Origin: CAZCQP01 sp964500895
GTDB lineage: Bacteria; Bacillota; Clostridia; Lachnospirales; JAISER01
Direction: 5' to 3'
Assembly: GCA_964500895.1 (NCBI GenBank)
Contig: CAZCQP010000020.1
Coordinates: forward strand, 1-44,305
Length of the DNA stretch: 44,305 bases
The notes beneath the pieces were generated by a model. The model saw only the letters and a program-made list of their open reading frames with translations, was not told the DNA's origin and did no database searches. Of this stretch, positions 31,394 through 39,726 are shown piece by piece. How positions within the stretch are numbered: position 1 is the first letter of the stretch; the number at the start of each line of letters is the position of its first letter. The position numbers were made by a program, and so were the translations under genes.

Positions 31394-32572
31394 TTATGAT
31401 GTCCTAAATAATTGATGTGCTTGCTGCACGGCAGCCAGCCTTTCCGGGCTTCCACAAAGCTTAAAAACCAGCTTCACCAGCACCTTGGCCCCGTGGCCAA
31501 TGGCTTCATGGGTGAGGGGGGTGGTCATGGCTTGGGCAAATTCCCGGGTGTGGCATAAAAACTTTTGGCCGATGGAAACTACCGGCTGAAAGGCCGGACA
31601 TACATAGTCCACGTTGCCTACATCGGATGAACCTACAAAGGCGCCCTTTGCTTCCACAACAGGTAAATTCAGCTCATGAAAGCATTCTAGCATCACTTCA
31701 CGGCCGATGGGGCTTATGTACAAGTCGTGGAAAGGTTCTCCAGCTTTGGAAATTTCGTATTCGGTTCGGGTGGCCAGGGCCGCAGCTTTGGCGCAGTCTT
31801 TCACCCATTCGGTAATGGGGGTTAAATCTTTGCGCCTGGGTGCCCGGGACAAAAACTCTATTTCTGTAAGGTCTGGCACAATGTTAGAGGCCACGCCACC
31901 TTGCTTGATATACCCATGGAGGCGTGCTTGGGGAATAATGTGCTGGCGCATCATGTCTGTGGCGTCAAAAAACAGCCGTGCGGCATTCAGAGCGTTGCGC
32001 CCGGTTTCCGGGGCAATGGCTGCATGGGCAGGGGCACCATGAAATTTAATGGATAACCCGTCCAGCGCAATAAAGTCCACATCAACGGTGTTGACGCCCC
32101 CCATGTGCACCATGGCCGCAAAAGCATAATGGTCAAAGATTCCGGCATCTGCCATCACGCATTTCCAACCGGTTAGCTCTTCGTCGGGGGTGCCAATGAT
32201 GTCGATGCCCACATCCAAGTCTTGGGCAATAGCTGCAAGGGAAATGCCTGCCAATACGCTGGCACAGCCACTGGCACAGTGGCCACAAGCATGGCCAATG
32301 TCTGGCAGTGCATCGTATTCCACCAGCAATGCCACACGCTTGTCCAAATGGGCGTTAATTTGCGCTTTAAATGCCGTTTCAATTCCCGCAAAAGGAAATT
32401 CCACCGGCAGTCCATGGCTTTTTAACAGTTCCACCAGCATCCTGGCGCTTTCATATTCTTGGCTGCCCAGCTCTGGGTTTTTGGCCATGGCATCATTAAT
32501 GGGAATGACTTCCGGCAGCAGCTTGGGAATGATACTGTCCAGTACAAAGGACTGGGTTTCATGATTCCACAT
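31394..32572 (-). CDS. M20-family metallopeptidase / amidohydrolase
   Basis: 392 residues. Dinuclear-metal motifs of the M20D/AbgB-like subgroup are visible: HACGHCASG (metal ligands Cys and His), GTPDEELTG (catalytic and bridging acids) and a C-terminal metal His in LTHEAIGHGAK; a dimerisation domain lies between (LSIKFHGAPAHAAIAPETGRNALNA). Such enzymes remove acyl or aminoacyl groups from amino-acid conjugates. Cys follows HACGH where Asp is frequent. Paired with an amidinotransferase-type hydrolase, a two-step breakdown of an N-acylated arginine derivative is a reasonable but unproven guess. Confidence 0.85.
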   Translation of the reverse strand: MWNHETQSFVLDSIIPKLLPEVIPINDAMAKNPELGSQEYESARMLVELLKSHGLPVEFPFAGIETAFKAQINAHLDKRVALLVEYDALPDIGHACGHCASGCASVLAGISLAAIAQDLDVGIDIIGTPDEELTGWKCVMADAGIFDHYAFAAMVHMGGVNTVDVDFIALDGLSIKFHGAPAHAAIAPETGRNALNAARLFFDATDMMRQHIIPQARLHGYIKQGGVASNIVPDLTEIEFLSRAPRRKDLTPITEWVKDCAKAAALATRTEYEISKAGEPFHDLYISPIGREVMLECFHELNLPVVEAKGAFVGSSDVGNVDYVCPAFQPVVSIGQKFLCHTREFAQAMTTPLTHEAIGHGAKVLVKLVFKLCGSPERLAAVQQAHQLFRTS

Positions 32573-32650
32573 AAAAACGCCTCTTTCTTACAGTATATTG
32601 TTAGGACACAACGTACCGTTACGGCATTTTACCAAAATTTGTATACATTG

Positions 32651-32679
32651 AGTATAGCCCAAACCCTATATTCTGTCAA
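32651..32679 (-). promoter_or_regulatory. Promoter of the M20/amidinotransferase operon
   Basis: On the minus strand a perfect TTGACA (32679-32674), 17 bases, TATACT (32656-32651). The ~70-base leader contains ccgtaacgg, a near-palindrome. Confidence 0.75.
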
Positions 32680-32722
32680 TGTGTATTAAGCTAAAGTGCT
32701 GGCGTAGAACAAATTGGTCAAT

Positions 32723-32751
32723 AAAAAACCATTGGTGGTTAGCCAATGGTT
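32723..32751 (-). terminator. Terminator of the glmM-mtnN operon
   Basis: aaccattgg (32727-32735) and ccaatggtt (32743-32751) form a 9-bp stem; on the minus strand it continues into TTTTTTAT. Confidence 0.85.
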
Positions 32752-32760
32752 CAAATGTTT

Positions 32761-33459
32761 TTATAGCCGTTCCAACATGGCACCAACCACAGCAGCCGCA
32801 TTGGCGGTGGCTGTTTTCAACATGCGTTCAAAATCCCCGGGGGATTTTTGGTCTGCCTTGTCGCTCATGGCCCGCACAATAACAAAAGGAACTTGGTTCA
32901 ACATACAAACCTGGCCCATGGCCGCCCCTTCCATCTCTACGCACTGGGCCTTAAACAGCTGCCAAATGCGCAGCTTGGCTTCGTTATCGGCAATAAACTG
33001 ATCCCCGGTGGCAATACGCCCCACCATGGCCTGATGGGTGGTCAACACCTGACCGCTGGCCTCCAAAGCCAGTGCCACCAAATCCGGGTCACCTTTAAAG
33101 AAGCTGTCGGGTAAGCTTTTGTTCACCCCGGGGGCAATGCCAAAGGCGGTGGTGTCGTAATCATGGTGAAAAACTTCCCCAGAAACAACCACGTCCCCAA
33201 TGTCCAGAGACTTATCAATGCATCCGGCCACACCAAGGCCAATGACCATGTCTACGCCGTACAAATCAATGAGTATTTGGGTGCAAATGGCGGCGTTCAC
33301 CTTGCCCACCCGGCAAGCAGCCAAAACCACGCTTTTGCCGGACATTTTGCCTACAAGAAACTCCATACCTGCAATTTGTTTTGTAGAAATGACTTCCATC
33401 ATGGCCTTGATGGGGGCGGTTTCAGCCTCCATGGCACCAACAATGCCAATGGTTCTCAT
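32761..33459 (-). CDS. mtnN: 5'-methylthioadenosine/S-adenosylhomocysteine nucleosidase
   Basis: 232 residues from the ATG at 33459 (aaaggag upstream); the frame is open further, but that part overlaps glmM. Typical blocks: MRTIGIVGAMEAE, GLGVAGCIDKSLDIGDVVVS, the VEMEGAAMGQV purine/ribose site and the catalytic Asp in AMSDKADQ. It cleaves adenine from methylthioadenosine and S-adenosylhomocysteine, recycling by-products of SAM chemistry. It follows glmM by 22 bases. Confidence 0.95.
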   Translation of the reverse strand: MRTIGIVGAMEAETAPIKAMMEVISTKQIAGMEFLVGKMSGKSVVLAACRVGKVNAAICTQILIDLYGVDMVIGLGVAGCIDKSLDIGDVVVSGEVFHHDYDTTAFGIAPGVNKSLPDSFFKGDPDLVALALEASGQVLTTHQAMVGRIATGDQFIADNEAKLRIWQLFKAQCVEMEGAAMGQVCMLNQVPFVIVRAMSDKADQKSPGDFERMLKTATANAAAVVGAMLERL

Positions 33460-33481
33460 GCCCACTCTCCTTTGTAAGGAC

Positions 33482-34840
33482 TCACTCATCAGCCAATTCC
33501 GCTTCAAACAGGCTGGCCAGCCGATGTGCTTCCCGGTCTAAAAAGGCCTGGTCTTTGCCTTCCAGCATCACACGAATCACAGGCTCTGTACCGGAAGGAC
33601 GAATGAGCACCCGGCCTTCCCCGGCAAGGGCTTCCTCAATTTTTTGAATTTCTGCCTGAATGACTGCATTTTCCGTATACGTGTTTTTCTTGGCGTTGCC
33701 TACTTTGGCGTTTACCAGCACTTGGGGCAGCACTTCCATCAAGCTGTTCATGGCGGACATGCTTTGCCCTTTTTCCTTGAGCATACGCACCATCATCAGG
33801 GCAGTGAGTAACCCGTCCCCGGTGGTATTGTGCTCCAGGAAAATGATGTGCCCGGATTGTTCCCCGCCAATGGAGAAGCCACCTTGCAGCATACGCTCCA
33901 GCACATAGCGGTCCCCCACCTTGGTTTGTTCCACGGTAATGCCTTTGTTGCGGCCCATGACAAACAGGCCCAGGTTGCTCATAACGGTTGCCACCAGGGT
34001 ATCGTCCTTCAGCTTGCCCTGTTCTTTCAAGTACATGCTGCACATGGACATAATCTGGTCTCCGTCCACCAGCTTACCTTTTTCGTCTACCATCAGGCAG
34101 CGGTCGCCGTCGCCGTCAAAGGCAATGCCTAAATCCATGCCGTTTTCCGTCACATATGCCATCAAAGATTCCATATGGGTGGAACCACAGCCCGCATTGA
34201 TGTTGGTGCCGTTGGGGCTGTTGTGCAGCACGTGCAGAGAAGCCCCCAGCTTTTCAAACAACCGGGGTGCAGCTTGGTACGTGGCACCGTTGGCACAGTC
34301 GATGGCCACCTTCACGCCGGTTAAGTCCACCCCTTGGGCAATTTGAAGCAAAAAGTCCACGTAGTCCGGCAAGGCTTGGGGGCAGGGTACGCTATGGCCA
34401 ACCTTATCCCCGGTGGGGCGGGGCAGGGTGTCCAGCGCCTCGTTCATTATCCGCTCAATCTCGTCCTCAATGTCGTCGGCCAGTTTGTAGCCGTCGCCGT
34501 TAAAGAACTTAATGCCGTTGTCGTGGAATGGGTTGTGGGAGGCGGAAATCACCACCCCGGCATCTAAGTTGTAGGCCCGGACCAGATAGGCCACCGCCGG
34601 TGTAGGCACAACCCCTGCTAAAAGCACTTTGGCCCCCACAGAGCACATGCCGGCACATAAAGCGGCTTGCAGCATGTCGCAGGACATGCGGGTGTCTGTG
34701 CCGACCAGAATTTGCGGTGTATGGTGGGTGCGCCGGGTGAGCACGTATGCGCCGGCTTTACCCAGCTGAAAGGCCATTTCCGGGGTCAGCTCTTGATTAG
34801 CCAGGCCACGCACGCCGTCGGTTCCGAATAATTGTCCCAA
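33482..34840 (-). CDS. glmM: Phosphoglucosamine mutase
   Basis: Interconverts glucosamine-6-P and glucosamine-1-P on the way to UDP-GlcNAc for peptidoglycan. 452 residues from a TTG at 34840, chosen because agggggaa lies just upstream and the protein then begins LGQLFGTDGVRG as in the family. Active-site Ser101 is in VVISASHNPFHDNG, the metal loop is DGDGDRC and the phosphate-binding loop is RPSGTEPVIRVM. An ATG 63 bases further upstream would add a tail not seen in the family. Confidence 0.95.
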   Translation of the reverse strand: MGQLFGTDGVRGLANQELTPEMAFQLGKAGAYVLTRRTHHTPQILVGTDTRMSCDMLQAALCAGMCSVGAKVLLAGVVPTPAVAYLVRAYNLDAGVVISASHNPFHDNGIKFFNGDGYKLADDIEDEIERIMNEALDTLPRPTGDKVGHSVPCPQALPDYVDFLLQIAQGVDLTGVKVAIDCANGATYQAAPRLFEKLGASLHVLHNSPNGTNINAGCGSTHMESLMAYVTENGMDLGIAFDGDGDRCLMVDEKGKLVDGDQIMSMCSMYLKEQGKLKDDTLVATVMSNLGLFVMGRNKGITVEQTKVGDRYVLERMLQGGFSIGGEQSGHIIFLEHNTTGDGLLTALMMVRMLKEKGQSMSAMNSLMEVLPQVLVNAKVGNAKKNTYTENAVIQAEIQKIEEALAGEGRVLIRPSGTEPVIRVMLEGKDQAFLDREAHRLASLFEAELADE

Positions 34841-34871
34841 TTTATATTCCCCCTGAAATCGTTGGTGTTTC

Positions 34872-34900
34872 ATTATATTCATGTCTTTAAAATGTGTTAA
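34872..34900 (-). promoter_or_regulatory. Promoter of glmM-mtnN
   Basis: On the minus strand TTAACA (34900-34895), 17 bases, TATAAT (34877-34872), about 30 bases before the TTG start. Confidence 0.65.
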
Positions 34901-34907
34901 CAATGGG

Positions 34908-34933
34908 AGGCTGCCCCTAAAAAGGGACAGCCT
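34908..34933 (-). terminator. Stem-loop after ppdK (probable terminator)
   Basis: aggctgcccct and agggacagcct pair with one G-U or mismatch position; outer bases aacaa/ttgtt extend the stem. No proper T-run follows on the minus strand, so termination is inferred. Confidence 0.45.
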
Positions 34934-34948
34934 GCACGTTGTTGGTTC

Positions 34949-37573
34949 TTATTTGTTAGATAAAGCAGCTTGTGCGGCGGCCAGTCTGGCAATCGGCACA
35001 CGGAACGGTGAGCAAGACACATAGTTTAAGCCAATTTTATGGCAGAACATAATGCTGGATGGGTCCCCGCCATGTTCGCCGCAAATGCCCAGTTTGATGT
35101 CTGGACGAGAAGATTGGCCTTTTTCCACAGCCATAGCCATCAATTGGCCTACGCCGGTTTGGTCCAGTTTGGCAGTGGGGTCACCTTCGTAAATGTTGCG
35201 GCCAATATAGTCAGCCAAAATCTTACCGGCATCGTCTCTGGAAAGGCCGTAAGTCATTTGGGTTAAGTCGTTGGTGCCGAAGGAGAAGAACTCGGCTTCC
35301 TTGGCAATGGCGTCTGCGGTTAAGCAAGCCCGTGGAATTTCAATCATGGTACCCACCATGTATTCCAGTGCCACGCCGGATTTTTCAATCAAAGCTTTAG
35401 CAGTGGTGTCCACAATGTCTTTTACAAAGCGGAACTCTTTAATTTCGCCAACCAGCGGAATCATAATTTCCGGCTTAATGTTGTAGCCTTTGGATTTTTT
35501 CACTTCAATGGCCGCTTCAATGATAGCGGTGGTTTGCATTTCTGCAATTTCTGGGTAGCTTACGGCCAAACGGCAGCCACGGTGACCCATCATGGGGTTT
35601 AATTCATGCAGGGCAGTGGCTTTGGCTTTTAAATCTTCCACAGTTTTGCCCATTTCTTTGGCCAGCGCTACGAAGTCTGCCTCTTGGGTGGGCAGGAACT
35701 CATGCAGCGGAGGATCCAGCAAACGGATGGTTACCGGGCGTTCTTCCATGGCTTCGTAAATGCCAATGAAGTCTTCTTTTTGGAAAGGCAGCAGGGCATT
35801 CAATGCAGCACGGCGTTCTTCTTCTGTGTCGGAAAGAATCATCATGCGCATTTTAGGAATACGGCTTTCTTCAAAGAACATGTGCTCGGTACGGGTTAAG
35901 CCGATGCCTTCTGCACCAAACTCAATGGCTTTTCTGGCATCTGCTGGGGTGTCTGCATTGGTGCGCACTTTCAAGGTGCGGGCTTTGTCTGCCCAAGCCA
36001 TGAAGGTGGCGAAATCCCCGGAGATTTCGGGTGCAACGGTTTTGATGGCTTCCCCGTAAACTTTACCGGTGGTGCCGTCGATGGAGATAAAGTCTCCTTC
36101 GTTGAACCGTTTGCCGCCTAATTCAAAATATTTGCCTTCTTCGTTAATTTTAATGGCTTCGCAACCGGACACGCAAGCACGGCCCATGCCTCTGGCCACT
36201 ACGGCAGCGTGGCTGGTCATACCGCCACGGGCAGTTAAAATACCTTGGGACAAGTGCATCCCTTCAATGTCTTCTGGAGAAGTTTCCAAACGCACCAGAA
36301 TGGTTTTTTCGCCACGTTCAACGGCTTCCTTCACATCTTCGGCGTTAAAGTACACTTTACCGCAGCCCGCACCAGGAGACGCTGGCAAAGCAGTGCCGAT
36401 AGGTGTGGCAGCGCTTAATGTGGCGGCGTCAAAAGCAGGGTGCAACAGTTGGTCCAGCTGTTTGGGGTCTACTTTCATTAAAGCTTCTTCTTCGGTGAGT
36501 AAACCTTCGCTTACCAGATCCACGGCAATTTTCAAAGCAGCGTGGGCGGTACGTTTGCCGTTTCTGGTTTGCAGAATGTACAGTTTGCCCTCTTCAATGG
36601 TGATTTCCATGTCTTGCATGTCTTTGTAGTGGGCTTCCAATTTTTTAGCAATGGTCATGTATTGTTCAAAAATTTCAGGCATTTCGGCTTGCAGTTCAGC
36701 AAATGGTTTCGGTGTACGCACACCAGCCACCACGTCTTCGCCTTGGGCGTTGATCATGTATTCGCCGTAAATGGCGTTTTCGCCGGTAGCGGCGTTACGG
36801 GTGAACACCACGCCTGTGCCAGAGGTGTCGCCCATGTTACCAAACACCATAGATTGCACGTTAACGGCTGTGCCCCAGTCGTAAGGAATGTCGTTCATGC
36901 GGCGGTACACAAAAGCACGTGGGTTGTCCCAAGAACGGAATACAGCGCAGATGGCTTCATAAAGTTGTTCTTTGGCGTCTGTGGGGAAATCTTTGCCTTG
37001 GTCTGCTTTGTAGATGGCTTTGAATTTTTCCACAACAACTTTTAAATCTTCAACGGACAAATCTAAGTCGTCTTTATAACCTTTTTCTTCTTTATACTCG
37101 TCCAATACCCGTTCAAACTTGGATTTAGACACACCGATAACCACGTCGGCAAACATCATAATAAACCGGCGGTAGGAGTCGTAAGCAAAACGGGGAGTGC
37201 CTGTTTTGTTTGCCAGTGCTTCCACCGCTTGGTCGTTAATGCCTAAGTTTAAAACTGTGTCCATCATGCCGGGCATGGATGCACGAGAGCCTGAACGTAC
37301 AGAAACCAACAAAGGATTTTGAGGGTCACCAAATTTTTTGCCGGTGATTTTTTCCAATGTAGCCATGGCTTCGTCCACTTGGTTTTTAATATCCTCAGAC
37401 AAAACACGGCCGGTTGCGTTGTACAATGTGCAGGCCTCTGTGGTAACCGTAAAGCCTTCCGGTACTGGTAAACCCAGTTTGGTCATTTCACATAAATTTG
37501 CGCCTTTGCCACCCAGCAAATTGCGCATGGAACCGTCGCCTTCCGTGAACATATACACGTATTTCTTGCTCAT
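34949..37573 (-). CDS. ppdK: Pyruvate, phosphate dikinase
   Basis: 874 residues, equal in length to the clostridial enzyme. It interconverts pyruvate + ATP + Pi and PEP + AMP + PPi, in gluconeogenesis or PPi-linked glycolysis. N-terminal ATP-grasp domain (GGKGANLCEMTKLGLPVPEGF), central phosphohistidine domain (GGMTSHAAVVARGMG, His about 455) and C-terminal TIM barrel (GICGEHGGDPSS with the catalytic Cys). Own promoter and a taaggagg ribosome site. The pyrophosphatase elsewhere in the window could pull this reaction towards PEP. No regulatory kinase/phosphatase gene is adjacent. Confidence 0.98.
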   Translation of the reverse strand: MSKKYVYMFTEGDGSMRNLLGGKGANLCEMTKLGLPVPEGFTVTTEACTLYNATGRVLSEDIKNQVDEAMATLEKITGKKFGDPQNPLLVSVRSGSRASMPGMMDTVLNLGINDQAVEALANKTGTPRFAYDSYRRFIMMFADVVIGVSKSKFERVLDEYKEEKGYKDDLDLSVEDLKVVVEKFKAIYKADQGKDFPTDAKEQLYEAICAVFRSWDNPRAFVYRRMNDIPYDWGTAVNVQSMVFGNMGDTSGTGVVFTRNAATGENAIYGEYMINAQGEDVVAGVRTPKPFAELQAEMPEIFEQYMTIAKKLEAHYKDMQDMEITIEEGKLYILQTRNGKRTAHAALKIAVDLVSEGLLTEEEALMKVDPKQLDQLLHPAFDAATLSAATPIGTALPASPGAGCGKVYFNAEDVKEAVERGEKTILVRLETSPEDIEGMHLSQGILTARGGMTSHAAVVARGMGRACVSGCEAIKINEEGKYFELGGKRFNEGDFISIDGTTGKVYGEAIKTVAPEISGDFATFMAWADKARTLKVRTNADTPADARKAIEFGAEGIGLTRTEHMFFEESRIPKMRMMILSDTEEERRAALNALLPFQKEDFIGIYEAMEERPVTIRLLDPPLHEFLPTQEADFVALAKEMGKTVEDLKAKATALHELNPMMGHRGCRLAVSYPEIAEMQTTAIIEAAIEVKKSKGYNIKPEIMIPLVGEIKEFRFVKDIVDTTAKALIEKSGVALEYMVGTMIEIPRACLTADAIAKEAEFFSFGTNDLTQMTYGLSRDDAGKILADYIGRNIYEGDPTAKLDQTGVGQLMAMAVEKGQSSRPDIKLGICGEHGGDPSSIMFCHKIGLNYVSCSPFRVPIARLAAAQAALSNK

Positions 37574-37608
37574 ACGTTAACCTCCTTAGTCATCTACATT
37601 TTTCCTCT

Positions 37609-37637
37609 ATATTACAGTATTGCACAAATTTTGTAAA
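37609..37637 (-). promoter_or_regulatory. Promoter of ppdK
   Basis: On the minus strand TTTACA (37637-37632), 17 bases, TAATAT (37614-37609), in the 68-base gap after lexA. Confidence 0.65.
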
Positions 37638-37641
37638 GTAA

Positions 37642-38250
37642 TCAAATTTGCCTAAATAAACCAATGACTTTGCCCAGAATTTTGACTTCTCGGCTGTAAA
37701 TGTCGTTGTACAGGGCATTTTCAGAGTGAAGGCGCACAACCCCGTGGGGTTCCTGGAAGAAACGTTTGACAGTGGCAGCGTCATCTAAAAGGGCCACCAC
37801 AATGTCTCCGTTTTCTGCATGGGGCTGTTTGCGCACCACAATCATGTCTTTGTGGTAAATGCCTGCCTCTTCCATGCTGTCTCCTTGCACTTTTAGCATG
37901 AAAGCATCGTAATTGCCTAAAAAGTCCACGGGCAGGGGAAAGTATCCTTCTAAATCTTCCGCGGCCAAAATGGGGTTGCCCGCCGTCACCTGGCCTAAAA
38001 TAGGCACCGGCACCACTTCTTGCAGCCCCTCTGGCTGCACCAGCTCAATGGAGCGGTTTTTGGCGGGATTGCGGCGGATGTGACCTTTGCGTTCCAGCGC
38101 CAGCAAATAGGCATGGACGGTGGCTGTGGATTTAAGCCCCACAGCCTGCCCAATCTCCCGCACGGTGGGGGGGTAGCCTTTTTGCCGGATATGGTTGGTT
38201 AAAAAATTAAGCAGCAGTTGTTGTTTAGCAGTTAAAGGTTCTCTGGACAT
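37642..38250 (-). CDS. lexA: SOS repressor LexA
   Basis: 202 residues. N-terminal winged helix (GYPPTVREIGQAVGLKSTATVHAYLLALERKG), then the autoproteolysis domain with cleavage bond Ala90-Gly91, nucleophile Ser125 (VQGDSMEEAG) and Lys162 (ATVKRFF). It represses SOS genes until RecA filaments trigger self-cleavage. It lies seven bases after an S41 protease gene, so it seems to be transcribed with it. No LexA box fits in that gap, which is unusual for a gene normally repressing itself from its own promoter. Confidence 0.96.
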   Translation of the reverse strand: MSREPLTAKQQLLLNFLTNHIRQKGYPPTVREIGQAVGLKSTATVHAYLLALERKGHIRRNPAKNRSIELVQPEGLQEVVPVPILGQVTAGNPILAAEDLEGYFPLPVDFLGNYDAFMLKVQGDSMEEAGIYHKDMIVVRKQPHAENGDIVVALLDDAATVKRFFQEPHGVVRLHSENALYNDIYSREVKILGKVIGLFRQI

Positions 38251-38257
38251 ATGCGCC

Positions 38258-39649
38258 TCATTTACTGGTGATTTGTTTGTAGGCTTCTGTCAGAGCCGGG
38301 TCTGTTTCCAATAAGGTTTCATACAACGCCATGTTCAGGGCGTACAGGGTGTCTTCCGTCAGCTTGCCATTAGCCGGTAAATTGTCTTGGGTGGCCTGGA
38401 AATCTTTCACTGCCTGCATGGTGGTTGCATCGTAATAGGTACCCATTTCACCGGTGGTGTAGCCTAAATACTGTAAAATGCCTTTTAGGTTCACAATTTC
38501 AGGGGAATTGTCTTCCCCGTCTAAAAACACATAGTCTACAAATGGAGGCAAAGGCACTGCCACGTCTGGGGTGACCCCCACATGGTTCAGCGGTTTGCCG
38601 CTGCGCCTGAAACATTCTGCAAAAGTAAGGGAAAGCCCGCCGGCTTCATCAATTTGGAAAATGGACTGCATAACCCCTTTGCCATAGGTGGTTTCCCCAA
38701 CCAAAGTGGCTGCCCCGCTGTCTTGCATGGCAGAAGCCATAATTTCCGCCACAGAAGCGGTGTTGCCGTCTATCAATACCACCATGTTTTTAAAAGGCGC
38801 TTCTTGTATGTACGAACGGTATGTTTCTTTCTGGCCGTCTTTCTCTTTGTAAGAGAAGATGACCCCTTCGGGCACCAGCTGCTTGCAAATGTCCACAGCC
38901 ACGTCCACCAGGCCCCCTGGGTTGCCCCGTAAGTCGATGATCAGCCGTTCAACCCCTTGGGCTTTTAATGCCGCCAAGGATGCTTTCAGTTCGTTGCTGG
39001 TTTCTTCCCCCACCTGTTCAATACGCAAGTAGCCGGTTTTGCCATCGTCTGCTTTGGCAGCGTCAATGAGGGTTTGAATGTCTTCCACAAACACAGTTTC
39101 CAGGTTGAACTGAACTTTGGTTAGAGACACGGTAATAGCAGTGCCCATGCGGTCTACGGTGAGGTCTAAGGTTTCCTTTTCAGGGTTGGTGATGTATATT
39201 TCCATTTCTGCCATGCCCATCTCCGCTATAGACAAGCCATCTACTTTGGTGATGACATCTCCCTGCAACAACCCGGCTTCTTCGGCCGGTGAGCCTTTCA
39301 CCACCCGCAAAATTTCCGGCAACCCGTCTTCGTTTTCCATATACACAATGCCCACGCCGTATGTAGATACCATAACATCGTCCATGAGCTGGCCAAATTC
39401 CTGGGCGTTAAAATAATTGCTGTAAGGGTCTAACGTGTTCATCATGCCTTGCATGGCGGCGGCGTACAATTGCTCTACGGTTACTTCGTCCCCCACATAG
39501 TTTTCCAGAATCAGCATCATGGTATCGCCAATGGCTTCAGATGCGGCCTGGGTTTCGTCCCATTTGTCGTAATAAGGCATAGCATAGGCCGGCTTGGGTA
39601 CCGCAAACACAATCAGGGCAACGCAGCAGATCAGTAATTTTTTAATCAT
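38258..39649 (-). CDS. S41-family carboxy-terminal processing protease with PG-binding domain
   Basis: 463 residues. Signal peptide or anchor (residues 1-23, ending AYA), PDZ domain (about 92-180), protease domain with catalytic Ser299 (DGNTASVAEIMASA) and Lys324 (TTYGKGVMQ) in the usual Ser-Lys spacing, and a C-terminal peptidoglycan-binding-like repeat (LGYTTGEMGTYYDATTMQAVKDFQ). Relatives CtpA/CtpB trim secreted or regulatory proteins, including one that activates sigma-K during sporulation. An aaggggg site precedes the ATG. Confidence 0.92.
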   Translation of the reverse strand: MIKKLLICCVALIVFAVPKPAYAMPYYDKWDETQAASEAIGDTMMLILENYVGDEVTVEQLYAAAMQGMMNTLDPYSNYFNAQEFGQLMDDVMVSTYGVGIVYMENEDGLPEILRVVKGSPAEEAGLLQGDVITKVDGLSIAEMGMAEMEIYITNPEKETLDLTVDRMGTAITVSLTKVQFNLETVFVEDIQTLIDAAKADDGKTGYLRIEQVGEETSNELKASLAALKAQGVERLIIDLRGNPGGLVDVAVDICKQLVPEGVIFSYKEKDGQKETYRSYIQEAPFKNMVVLIDGNTASVAEIMASAMQDSGAATLVGETTYGKGVMQSIFQIDEAGGLSLTFAECFRRSGKPLNHVGVTPDVAVPLPPFVDYVFLDGEDNSPEIVNLKGILQYLGYTTGEMGTYYDATTMQAVKDFQATQDNLPANGKLTEDTLYALNMALYETLLETDPALTEAYKQITSK

Positions 39650-39673
39650 TTTATCCCCCTTGAAATATTATTG

Positions 39674-39714
39674 AGGTGGACTTCTACGGTTGTTACAATT
39701 GCAAAAGTCCACCT
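39674..39714. terminator. Stem-loop between the SLH protein gene and the S41 protease gene
   Basis: aggtggactt (39674-39683) pairs perfectly with aagtccacct (39705-39714). There is no T-run directly behind it on the minus strand, so it may be a weak terminator, an RNA-processing site or an mRNA stabiliser. Confidence 0.45.
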
Positions 39715-39726
39715 TGAGTCTAAAAA

